From JBBQZL01 sp038207745 (GTDB taxonomy: Bacteria > Actinomycetota > Thermoleophilia > Solirubrobacterales > 70-9), in assembly GCA_038207745.1 (NCBI GenBank), contig JBBQZL010000004.1:1-33384 (forward strand): a DNA stretch of 33,384 bases, in the 5' to 3' direction. The notes beneath the pieces were generated by a model. It was not told the DNA's origin. It made no database searches and worked only from the letters and a program-made list of their open reading frames with translations. How positions within the stretch are numbered: position 1 is the stretch's first letter; every line of letters begins with the position of its first letter. The position numbers were made by a program, and so were the translations under genes. Positions 16,437 through 23,350 of the stretch are shown here, piece by piece.

Positions 16437-17435
16437 ATGGACAGTGACGGGCCTCTCCACGATGCGCATGGGCGCCGGATCAGCGACCTTCGGGTTTCGG
16501 TCACGGACCGGTGCAACTTCCGCTGTCTGTACTGCATGCCCGCCGACGGGCTCGAGTGGTTGGATCGCGATGAGATCCTCAGCTTCGAGGAGATTCGCAG
16601 GCTGGTCGGGATCTTGGTCGGATTGGGCATCGAGGACCTGCGATTGACCGGAGGCGAACCTCTGGCGCGAAGGGAGTTCCCCCGCCTGGTCTCGATGCTC
16701 GGGGAGATCGAGGGGATCGCCGATCTCTCGGTGACGACCAATGGATATCTACTCGAGCGCCACGCAGATGACCTGGTCGCGGCTGGCATCGACAGGATCA
16801 ACGTCTCGATCGATTCGCTGCAGCGCGATCGCTTCTTCCAGATCACCCGGCGCGATGCCCTGCCACAGGTGCTCCGCGGCCTTGACGCGATCGCCGGACA
16901 CGAGTCGATCAACCCGATCAAGGTCAACGCCGTTGCGGTCAGGGATTTCACCGAGGCGGAGGTCGGGCGCTTCTGCGAGTTTGCGCGCTCGACCGATTTC
17001 CAGGTCCGCTTCATCGAGTTCATGCCCCTTGACGGCGACCGGAACTGGCTTCCCGAAAAGGTCCTTCCCGGCGATCAGCTGCGGAGAATGGTCGAGGCGA
17101 TCCATCCTCTGATTGAGGTTCCTCGCGAGCCGTCCGCAACCGCACGTGTCTTTCGATTTGCGGACGGAAAGGGTGAGATTGGATTCATCAATCCGGTAAC
17201 CGAGCCATTCTGCTCGGACTGCAATCGTCTGCGCCTGACCGCCGAGGGACGCCTTCGCACCTGTCTGTTTTCGATCGGGGAGACTGACCTGCGCGAACCG
17301 ATGAGAGAAGGCGCGAGCGATTCGGAACTGGAAACCCTGATTCGCGACGCCGTCTGGCGCAAGGAGCTGAAGCACCGGGTCAACGAGCCCGGCTTCCGCG
17401 CCCCGCCACGGACGATGAGCGCGATCGGCGGTTGA
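16437..17435 (+). CDS. moaA: GTP 3',8-cyclase MoaA
   Basis: A radical-SAM enzyme that turns GTP into the cyclic precursor used by MoaC in the first step of molybdenum-cofactor synthesis. It has 332 residues. The SAM-cluster motif CNFRCLYCMP gives Cys26, Cys30 and Cys33. The second cluster motif FCSDCNRLRLTAEGRLRTCLF is in the C-terminal third, and the functionally required C-terminal Gly-Gly is present (MSAIGG). Other markers are LRLTGGEPLARREF, SVTTNGYLL and the GTP-side RVSIDSL-type segment (INVSIDSLQ). No ribosome-binding site stands out before ATG 16437, and the message may be leaderless. The DUF6457-like gene follows after 25 bp. Confidence 0.97.
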   Translation: MDSDGPLHDAHGRRISDLRVSVTDRCNFRCLYCMPADGLEWLDRDEILSFEEIRRLVGILVGLGIEDLRLTGGEPLARREFPRLVSMLGEIEGIADLSVTTNGYLLERHADDLVAAGIDRINVSIDSLQRDRFFQITRRDALPQVLRGLDAIAGHESINPIKVNAVAVRDFTEAEVGRFCEFARSTDFQVRFIEFMPLDGDRNWLPEKVLPGDQLRRMVEAIHPLIEVPREPSATARVFRFADGKGEIGFINPVTEPFCSDCNRLRLTAEGRLRTCLFSIGETDLREPMREGASDSELETLIRDAVWRKELKHRVNEPGFRAPPRTMSAIGG

Positions 17436-17460
17436 AAATACGACGTCGAGGAGATGAGCG

Positions 17461-17685
17461 GTGACTGGGATCAGTGATGTCGAATGGCTTCAGGAGTTTG
17501 CGCGGGAGATCGGGACAGAGCCTCCCTCGCCAGAGGAGGTCGCGCAGCTTCTCGAGCTGGCGGCGATCGCCGCCCACTCATCGCAGCGGACCGCTGCGCC
17601 TGTCGCCTGCTGGATGGCCGGCAGGAATGGCGGATCGATCGACGAGAAGATCGAGGCTGCCCGACGGGTCAGCCCGCCGGGCTGA
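17461..17685 (+). CDS. Small DUF6457-like protein, molybdenum-cofactor associated
   Basis: A 74-residue acidic helical protein with the conserved core LLELAAIAAHSSQRTAAPVACWMAG and a following GxIDEKIEAARR segment. I recognise this as the DUF6457 type, which in many actinobacteria is encoded next to or fused to the MobA guanylyltransferase. Here it stands alone, 15 bp from the 3' end of mobA on the opposite strand. The GTG start at 17461 has GAGGAG 7 nt upstream; an ATG at 17454 in another frame stops at once. Function is not established. I infer an accessory role in cofactor maturation or nitrate reductase assembly from context only. Confidence 0.7.
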   Translation: MTGISDVEWLQEFAREIGTEPPSPEEVAQLLELAAIAAHSSQRTAAPVACWMAGRNGGSIDEKIEAARRVSPPG

Positions 17686-17700
17686 CCTCGGATGTGGAGT

Positions 17701-18321
17701 TCAGCTCCGGTTTCGGACCAGCATCTTCTCTGCGATCCCGAGGTCGGCAGGCCGGTTCACGTTGAAGAAGATCCGCCGAGGGTCGCCAAATTCGCTGATC
17801 CGGGCCTCCTCGATGATCCTCGGTGTGATCGAGTGGAGCGTCTCACTCATCGAGCGCTCGTCCTCGAGGGCCGCGGTCAGCACAATCTTCAGCGATGCTT
17901 CATATCGCCCGAGAAGTGGCTGCAGGTAACCGCCGGCCGAGGCGACCACGGCTCGCCCGCCGGTCTCGGCGAGCATCGAGAGCAGGGCCGGGGGGACAAA
18001 GGGCATGTCACAGGCCACGACGACGATCGGTCGTCCCTTCGCGTAATCGAGCGCCGCGATGATTCCGCAGATCGGATGATGGGGCTCCTCGGGTTCCTCG
18101 ACAAGCCGGTGACCGAGGTCGCTGAGCGCGATCGAGGGCTTGGCAACGACCACGGCCTCGAGCCCGGCAAGACCCAAGGCTCTGAGCGGATGGTCGACAA
18201 GCGGCCGACCGCCGAGGGTGATCAGGGCCTTCTCCCGGCCCATCCGGGTGCCGAGCCCGCCGGCCAGGACGACGCCGAGCGCGCGGGTCCCCGGCTGAAT
18301 CTGCTGAGAATCGGGGGTCAA
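17701..18321 (-). CDS. mobA: Molybdenum cofactor guanylyltransferase MobA
   Basis: MobA adds GMP from GTP to molybdopterin to form the bis-MGD cofactor that NarG requires. The 206-residue Rossmann-like protein has the nucleotide-binding motif LAGGLGTRMGREKALI, the substrate-specific PLVDHPL segment, the metal-binding Asp in VACDMPFVPP and the terminal NVNRPADL motif. The open frame extends upstream into moeA on the other strand; TTG at 18319-18321 is the best start because it directly precedes the conserved core, though its ribosome-binding site is poor. The gene is inverted relative to the other Mo genes: it converges with the DUF6457-like gene and diverges from moeA with only 34 bp between starts, so their promoters must overlap. 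Confidence 0.92.
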   Translation of the reverse strand: MTPDSQQIQPGTRALGVVLAGGLGTRMGREKALITLGGRPLVDHPLRALGLAGLEAVVVAKPSIALSDLGHRLVEEPEEPHHPICGIIAALDYAKGRPIVVVACDMPFVPPALLSMLAETGGRAVVASAGGYLQPLLGRYEASLKIVLTAALEDERSMSETLHSITPRIIEEARISEFGDPRRIFFNVNRPADLGIAEKMLVRNRS

Positions 18322-18355
18322 GACGCCCAGTCTGGCACCAGCGCAACGCGAATGG

Positions 18356-19588
18356 ATGGAAGAGATGGGCGAATCTGAGTTGATCGAGCTCGAAGCAGCC
18401 CTGGAGATGGTCCTTGCAAGGGCGTCCAGGCTCGAGGTCGAAACCGTTGAGATCGGAGAGGCGCTGAGGAGGGTCATCGCGACCGATGCTGTCGCCGACG
18501 CCCCGGTTCCCGGCTTCGACAACTCGGCGATGGATGGCTTCGTGGTCCGTTCGGCGGACACCGAGGCAGCAGGACCCGAGCACCCGGTTCGTTTGAAAGT
18601 GGTCGGTGAGTCGCAGGCAGGTCGACCCGACACCCGCAGACTCTCGGGTCGGGAGGCGATGCAAATCTCAACCGGCGCGATGATTCCCGAGGGTGCCGAC
18701 GCGGTGATCCGGGTCGAGGAGACGCGATCAGACGGAGATTGGGTGGAGATGGCCTCACCGGTGCCGGTCGGCCAGGACATACGCCGCGCCGGCGAGGATG
18801 TCCGGGTTGGGGAAACCGTGATCCGGTCCGGATCCCGGCTCGGTCCCGCCGGGCTGGGGGTTCTGGCGGGAATGGGTCTCGAGTGGATCAGCTGCACCCG
18901 GCGCCCGCGAGTCGCGATCCTGACCAGCGGGGATGAACTTGTGGCGCCGGGCGAGCAGATGCGACCGGGGGGAGTGAGGAACTCGAACGGCGCAGCGATC
19001 TCCGCACTCGCCTCGGTTGCCGGCGCGGAGGTGGTTTCGGTCTCGACCGTCCGAGACGACCCTGACCTGACCAGAGCCGCGATTTCGGCGATCCTCGATT
19101 GCGATCTCGCGGTCGTCTGCGGCGGAGTCTCGGTCGGGCTTCATGATCACGTCAGGCCCGCGCTCGCGGAGCTTGGAGTCTCGGAGCACTTCTGGCGGGT
19201 TGCGCTGAAGCCGGGCAAGCCGACATGGTTTGGCTCCCGGGGGAAGACCCTGGTCTTCGGCCTGCCGGGAAACCCGGTCTCTGCAATGGTCACGTTCATG
19301 CTTCTGGTCGAACCCGCATTGGCCGTGCTCGTCGGAGAATCGACGCTTCGCCGACGCACTACCGCCCGTCTTGACGGCCCTTACGAGAAACGCCCTGGCA
19401 GGCTCCATGCGGTCCGCTGCACGATGGACCTGAAATCCGACGGCTGGCATGTCAAACCCCGGACCCGGCAGGGTTCGCATGTTCTCAGCGCAATGCTCGA
19501 TGCCGATTGCCTGGCGCTCGTTCCCACCGCAAGCGCATCCCTGGCCGGCGGCGAGTCGGTTGAGATCCAGATCATGCGACGCGACTAG
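18356..19588 (+). CDS. moeA: Molybdopterin molybdotransferase MoeA
   Basis: MoeA inserts molybdate into adenylylated molybdopterin. It has 410 residues with the usual domain order: an N-terminal linker domain with VPGFDNSAMDGFVV, a beta-rich domain II (ISTGAMIPEGADAVIRVEE), the MoaB/MogA-like domain III (AILTSGDEL, VCGGVSVG, FGLPGNPVSAMVTF) and a C-terminal beta domain IV. At the third motif the residue after SVG is Leu (SVGLHDH) where many homologues have Asp or Pro. ATG 18356 and ATG 18365 are both possible starts. The stop is part of the ribosome-binding site of moaX, so the two genes are translationally linked. Confidence 0.95.
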   Translation: MEEMGESELIELEAALEMVLARASRLEVETVEIGEALRRVIATDAVADAPVPGFDNSAMDGFVVRSADTEAAGPEHPVRLKVVGESQAGRPDTRRLSGREAMQISTGAMIPEGADAVIRVEETRSDGDWVEMASPVPVGQDIRRAGEDVRVGETVIRSGSRLGPAGLGVLAGMGLEWISCTRRPRVAILTSGDELVAPGEQMRPGGVRNSNGAAISALASVAGAEVVSVSTVRDDPDLTRAAISAILDCDLAVVCGGVSVGLHDHVRPALAELGVSEHFWRVALKPGKPTWFGSRGKTLVFGLPGNPVSAMVTFMLLVEPALAVLVGESTLRRRTTARLDGPYEKRPGRLHAVRCTMDLKSDGWHVKPRTRQGSHVLSAMLDADCLALVPTASASLAGGESVEIQIMRRD

Positions 19589-19598
19589 GATCCCCAGG

Positions 19599-20303
19599 GT
19601 GTTTGTGCAGATCCGCCTCTTCGCAATGCTTCGACAGTGCGCCGGCAGCGACTCGCTGGAGATCGAGCTGCCGGACGGAGCCACGGTCGCCGATGCGCTC
19701 GGGGAGCTTGGTACCACGCCCGCGCTCGGGGAGATGCTCGGACGCCTGCCGGTCCAGTTGGCGGTGAATCGCGTGTACGCGTCTGCCGAGACCCGGCTCG
19801 AGACCGGTGACGAACTTGCCCTGATCCCCCCGATCAGCGGTGGGTCCGGCGAAGTGTGGGCACGCATAACCACCGAACCACTGTCACTCGAGGCCCTGGC
19901 GGCGACCGTCGGCAGGCCGGGAGCCGGTGCAATCGTCACCTTCCAGGGTGTGACGCGGGAGGTCAGCCGGCTGGATTACGAGGCCTATCGGGAGATGGCC
20001 GAGGAGCGAATGCTCGAGATCCTCCGGAGCTGTGTCTCCACGCACGATCTCGAGGCTGCCGCCGCTGAACACCGGATCGGCGAGGTGGCCCTTGGCGAGC
20101 CGGGCGTGATCGTCGCCGTCTCGGCTGCCCATCGATCGGAGGCCTTCACAGGCGCGCGTGAGGCGATTGATCGAATCAAGGCCGAGGCACCGATCTGGAA
20201 GCGGGAGGTCACCGGGAATGGTCAGGGACGATGGGTGGATGGTCAGTTGCCGGAGGTCGAGCTGGACGGCGGCGGTGCGGGCGAGCCGGGCGAGCCGGGA
20301 TGA
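19599..20303 (+). CDS. moaX: Fused molybdopterin synthase MoaD-MoaE (MoaX type)
   Basis: One 234-residue protein carries both halves of molybdopterin synthase, which converts cyclic pyranopterin monophosphate to molybdopterin. Residues 1-82 are a ubiquitin-like MoaD domain (IRLFAMLRQCAGSDSLEIEL; DELALIPPISGG) ending in the Gly81-Gly82 pair that normally carries the thiocarboxylate. The MoaE domain follows with no linker (GRPGAGAIVTFQGVTR, HRSEAFTGAREAIDRIKAEAPIWKRE). Mycobacterium tuberculosis MoaX is known to be such a fusion and to be cleaved after the MoaD diglycine; the diglycine is intact here, so cleavage is plausible. The GTG start at 19599 has AGGA 8 nt upstream, overlapping the moeA stop. 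The tail is Gly/Glu/Pro-rich. The stop overlaps moaC (ATGA). Confidence 0.93.
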   Translation: MFVQIRLFAMLRQCAGSDSLEIELPDGATVADALGELGTTPALGEMLGRLPVQLAVNRVYASAETRLETGDELALIPPISGGSGEVWARITTEPLSLEALAATVGRPGAGAIVTFQGVTREVSRLDYEAYREMAEERMLEILRSCVSTHDLEAAAAEHRIGEVALGEPGVIVAVSAAHRSEAFTGAREAIDRIKAEAPIWKREVTGNGQGRWVDGQLPEVELDGGGAGEPGEPG

Positions 20304-20797
20304 CTGATCCGAAGCTGACCCATCTCGATTCCACAGGGCGAGCACAGATGGTCGACGTCGGCGCCAAGTCGCAGACCGAGCGCCGGGCCCTGGCCGAGGC
20401 GCTCGTGCGGATGTCGCCTGCAACAGCACGGGCGGTCGAAGCCGGGGATGCCCCCAAGGGTGATGTACTTTCGGTTGCCCGGATTGCCGGGATCCAGGCA
20501 GCCAAGCAGACCTCGGTGTTGATCCCGCTCGCCCACCCGATCGAGATCACCTCCGTCGAGGTGGATGCGACGATCGACGCAGAACAGGGCTTGGTGAGGG
20601 TGGTGGCCGAGGCCCGGACCATCGGGCGCACCGGAATCGAGATGGAGGTGATGACCGCCTGCGCCGTCGCGGCTCTGACCATCTACGACATGGTCAAGGG
20701 CCTGGAGCGGGGAGTGACCCTCGAGAGGGTCAGATTGCTCGAGAAGAGCGGCGGTCGAACCGACTGGCGTGTGGAGGATGAGTCAGATCAGCGATGA
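20300..20797 (+). CDS. moaC: Cyclic pyranopterin monophosphate synthase MoaC
   Basis: MoaC rearranges the MoaA product to cyclic pyranopterin monophosphate. It has 165 residues. Family blocks: LTHLDSTGRAQMVDVGAKSQTERRA at the N-terminus; KGDVLSVARIAGIQAAKQTSVLIPLAHPI, which includes the active-site Lys and His; GIEMEVMTACAVAALTIYDM; and LLEKSGGRTDWR at the C-terminus. The ATG at 20300 overlaps the moaX stop (ATGA). An in-frame extension upstream to 20231 lies inside moaX and encodes low-complexity Gly/Arg, so I reject it. The 3' end overlaps mogA by 20 bp. It sits in the moeA-moaX-moaC-mogA string. Confidence 0.96.
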   Translation: MTDPKLTHLDSTGRAQMVDVGAKSQTERRALAEALVRMSPATARAVEAGDAPKGDVLSVARIAGIQAAKQTSVLIPLAHPIEITSVEVDATIDAEQGLVRVVAEARTIGRTGIEMEVMTACAVAALTIYDMVKGLERGVTLERVRLLEKSGGRTDWRVEDESDQR

Positions 20798-21284
20798 AGA
20801 CCCGCTTCGTGCGGCCCTGGTCACCATCAGCACCTCGAAGGCAGACGGCGATGGGGTCGATGAGAGCGGTCAACGACTGGTCGATCTGGCGGACCGGGTT
20901 GGCGCCGAGGTGGTCGGACGCGATCTGATTCCCGATCAACTCGATCTGATCCAGGAACGGCTCTGCTATTGGGTCGATGAGGTCGGTTGCCAACTGCTGG
21001 TCACATCCGGAGGAACCGGCGTTTCGCCAACGGACGTGACCCCGGAGGCAACGCTGGCGGTGATCGAGCGGGAGGTACCCGGCATTCCCGAGGCGATCCG
21101 GTTGGCATCCAGGCAACACACGCGCCACTGGATGCTCTCGCGTGCCGTCGCGGGGATCCGGGACAACGCCCTGATCATCAACCTTCCAGGCAGCCCGAAG
21201 AGCATCGACCAGGCCGCGGACGCGATCGCCGAGGCGCTCCCGCATGCTCTTGCCCTGCTTTCCGACCAGCCGACGGGTCACTGA
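20778..21284 (+). CDS. mogA: Molybdopterin adenylyltransferase (MogA/MoaB family)
   Basis: This enzyme adenylylates molybdopterin before MoeA inserts molybdate. It has 168 residues. The nucleotide/pterin-binding motif TSGGTGVSPTDVTPEATL is intact, as are the first strand AALVTISTSKADG and the substrate loop NLPGSPKS. MogA and MoaB share this fold and activity, so the symbol could equally be moaB. ATG at 20778 lies inside the moaC end and directly abuts GGAGG (20773-20777), which is too close for normal spacing; the overlapping GTG at 20769 is an alternative. Translation is probably coupled to moaC. It ends 67 bp before the regulator gene. Confidence 0.92.
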   Translation: MSQISDEDPLRAALVTISTSKADGDGVDESGQRLVDLADRVGAEVVGRDLIPDQLDLIQERLCYWVDEVGCQLLVTSGGTGVSPTDVTPEATLAVIEREVPGIPEAIRLASRQHTRHWMLSRAVAGIRDNALIINLPGSPKSIDQAADAIAEALPHALALLSDQPTGH

Positions 21285-21310
21285 GCGGCAAGATCCCTGC
21301 AAATTGAGCA

Positions 21311-21335
21311 GTTGCCCATGCAGCGCCTATGCAAC
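21311..21335 (+). promoter_or_regulatory. Candidate operator upstream of the Mop-domain regulator
   Basis: GTTGC (21311-21315) and GCAAC (21331-21335) form an inverted repeat around two direct ATGCA copies (21318-21322, 21329-21333) spaced by 11 bp, one helical turn. It lies in the -10 to -40 zone of the next promoter, so it may be an autoregulatory site. Confidence 0.35.
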
Positions 21336-21339
21336 TCGA

Positions 21340-21345
21340 TAGTCT
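21340..21345 (+). promoter_or_regulatory. -10 box of the regulator-modABC operon; probably leaderless
   Basis: TAGTCT ends 6 bp before the ATG at 21352, and no Shine-Dalgarno sequence is visible, so the transcript probably starts at the AUG. No good -35 match is present 16-18 bp upstream. Confidence 0.45.
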
Positions 21346-21351
21346 ACCGGC

Positions 21352-21765
21352 ATGTCTGCGAGCCAGAAATCCGAAGACGTTGCACTGGGGGAAGCAGCCA
21401 AGGCGATCGGAGTGAGTATTGACACGCTGCGTCGCTGGGACAGCGCGGGCAAGCTGAAGACCATCCGGGACCGCAACGGCCGCCGCCGCGTACCGGCGGC
21501 CGAGTTGGAGCGGTTGCGTCCGCACCCCGAGCGCCAGCGCACCGGCGACACATTCTCTGCGCGCAACAGGTTCCCCGGCATCGTCCGCTCTGTCGAAGTC
21601 GATGGCGTGATGGCGCTTATTGAGATCGAAGCCGGGCCCTACCGGGTGACGGCGGCCATAACCCGCGACTCGGTTGAGGAACTGGGCCTTGCCGAAGGCG
21701 TCGCGGCGACGGCGACGGTTAAGGCGACCTCGGTGATGATCGAGCGGGGGGAACTTCCCGGTTGA
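21352..21765 (+). CDS. HTH (MerR/excisionase-type) + Mop/TOBE-domain molybdate-responsive regulator
   Basis: A 137-residue protein with two parts. Residues 9-57 are a MerR/excisionase-like winged HTH (LGEAAKAIGVSIDTLRRWDSAGKL followed by RDRNGRRRVPAAELERL). Residues 68-135 are a single Mop/TOBE domain (SARNRFPGIVRSVEV, then MALIEIEAGPYRVTAAITRDSVEELGL) of the kind that binds molybdate or tungstate oxyanions. ModE, the usual regulator, has a different LysR-like wHTH and two TOBE domains, so this is a distinct architecture with the same expected job: sensing molybdate and controlling uptake. It is the first gene before modABC, overlapping modA by TTGA. Targets are inferred, not shown; it could also be mainly a molybdate-binding protein. 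Confidence 0.85.
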   Translation: MSASQKSEDVALGEAAKAIGVSIDTLRRWDSAGKLKTIRDRNGRRRVPAAELERLRPHPERQRTGDTFSARNRFPGIVRSVEVDGVMALIEIEAGPYRVTAAITRDSVEELGLAEGVAATATVKATSVMIERGELPG

Positions 21766-22535
21766 GTGCCGGGGGGGTGGCGAAGGTGATGGCGGTTGCG
21801 ACAATCGCCGCGGCGATCACGACCCTGGCCGGGTGTGGAGATTCGTCAGGAACCGAGAAGGATCAGCTGCTTGTCTCGGGAGCGTCGTCGCTGACCGATG
21901 CGTTCACCGCTTACGGGAAGGACTTCGGGGCCGCCGATGTAAAGCTCTCGTTTGCGGGATCGGACGAATTGGCCGCGCAGATCCGCGCGGGCGCTGGACC
22001 CGACGTCTACGCCGCAGCCAACACGGACCTTCCCGATCAATTGAATGCCGACGGTCTGGCTGGAAAGCCTGTTGTGTTTGCCTCCAACCGGCTTGTTCTC
22101 GCAGTGCCCCCGTCGTCCGAGATCCGATCGGTCGCGGATCTGGCCCGCCCCGGGACCAAGCTCGCGATCGGGTCACCCTCTGTTCCGATCGGTTCGTACA
22201 CCCGGACGGTGCTGTCGAGGCTGGATGCTCCCGAACGGGATGCGATTCTCAGCAAGGTGCGGTCCGAGGAGCCGGATGTCGCCGGGATCATCGGCAAGCT
22301 GACCCAGGGCGCGGTTGATGCCGGCTTTGTCTATGCGACCGACGTCGAGGCCACTGGCGGCAGGGTGAAGGCAATCCGCCTGCCGGCGCGGCTCCAGCCC
22401 TCCGTCGCGTACGGCGCGGCGGTTATCACGGGTGCGTCGCACCCCGAAGAGGCCGCACAATTCATCGACGGTCTGGTCTCGGGTCAGGGCGCGGTCGCGC
22501 TCCGGAAGGCGGGATTCGAGGCACCTCCCGGCTGA
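21762..22535 (+). CDS. modA: Molybdate ABC transporter substrate-binding lipoprotein ModA
   Basis: The extracytoplasmic molybdate-binding protein, tethered to the membrane as a lipoprotein. It has 257 residues. The signal peptide ends in lipobox LAGC, with Cys25. The mature part has the ModA/Wtp-type oxyanion pocket segment VSGASSLTDAFTAYGKDF, then FAGSDELAAQIRAGAGPDVYAAA, NRLVLAVP and the hinge AVDAGFVYATDV. The TTG start at 21762 overlaps the regulator stop and has GGGGGGAA about 9 nt upstream; GTG 21777 and ATG 21789 are possible alternatives. The ATGA junction with modB shows co-translation. Confidence 0.93.
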   Translation: MSAGGVAKVMAVATIAAAITTLAGCGDSSGTEKDQLLVSGASSLTDAFTAYGKDFGAADVKLSFAGSDELAAQIRAGAGPDVYAAANTDLPDQLNADGLAGKPVVFASNRLVLAVPPSSEIRSVADLARPGTKLAIGSPSVPIGSYTRTVLSRLDAPERDAILSKVRSEEPDVAGIIGKLTQGAVDAGFVYATDVEATGGRVKAIRLPARLQPSVAYGAAVITGASHPEEAAQFIDGLVSGQGAVALRKAGFEAPPG

Positions 22536-23350
22536 TGCCCGCGGCGATCGGTGGATCACGCTGGTTCAGGGCGATCCTCGTCGTCTCGCTGGCGCTGGCG
22601 CTGGTCTTCCTGACCCTGCCGGTGCTTGCGATCTTCGTCGAGGCATCGCCGCGCCAGCTGATCTCCAGCCTCGGCGAGCCCGGGGCGACGGAGGCACTCT
22701 GGCTGAGCCTGAAAACGTCGATGATCGCGATCGCGATCATCATCGTCGTCGGGACTCCAGCGGCATATCTGCTCGCCACCAGGAGGTTCCGAGGGCGTTC
22801 GGCCGTCCTGACGATGGTCGAGTTGCCGCTGGTTGTGCCACCCGCTGTCGCCGGCATCGGGCTTCTCGCGGCGCTGGGGCCGACAGGCCTGCTTGGCCCG
22901 GCTCTCGGGGACGCCGGGGTCGAGTTGGTCCTGCAGACCGCAGGTGTCGTCGTCGCCCTGACATTTGTCTCGGCGCCGTTCTATCTGCGCCAGGGGGTCG
23001 CGGCCTTCGAGACGGTCGAAAGGTCGCTCCTGGACGCGTCACGAACGCTGGGTGTCGGGGAGGCCCTGACCTTCGTACGGGTGGCGATACCAAGCGCACG
23101 CGAGGGTCTTCTCGCCGGGCTGGCATTGGCCTGGGGCCGGGCGCTCGGCGAGTTCGGGGCGACGCTGATGTTCGCAGGGTCCTACCGGGGGGTGACCCAG
23201 ACCGCGCCGCTGGCGATCTACGAGCGCTTCGGGACCAATTTCACCTCGGCTCTGGCACTCTCGGCATTGCTTATCGGGGCTTCAGGCGCACTTCTGCTTT
23301 CGGTCAAATTGCTCGGCGGCGCCAGGGGATTCGGCAATGCTGGAGGTTGA
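22535..23350 (+). CDS. modB: Molybdate ABC transporter permease ModB
   Basis: The membrane subunit of the molybdate importer, 271 residues with about six hydrophobic segments (first about 13-35, VVSLALALVFLTLPVLAIFV). The cytoplasmic coupling (EAA-type) loop GLALAWGRALGEFGATLMFAGS is near residue 200, with the preceding conserved ASRTLGVGEALTFVRVAIPSAREG. The permease signature ELPLVVPPAVAGIGLL is also present. ATG 22535 overlaps the modA stop, and the 3' end overlaps modC by 14 bp. It should pair with ModC below. Confidence 0.95.
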   Translation: MPAAIGGSRWFRAILVVSLALALVFLTLPVLAIFVEASPRQLISSLGEPGATEALWLSLKTSMIAIAIIIVVGTPAAYLLATRRFRGRSAVLTMVELPLVVPPAVAGIGLLAALGPTGLLGPALGDAGVELVLQTAGVVVALTFVSAPFYLRQGVAAFETVERSLLDASRTLGVGEALTFVRVAIPSAREGLLAGLALAWGRALGEFGATLMFAGSYRGVTQTAPLAIYERFGTNFTSALALSALLIGASGALLLSVKLLGGARGFGNAGG

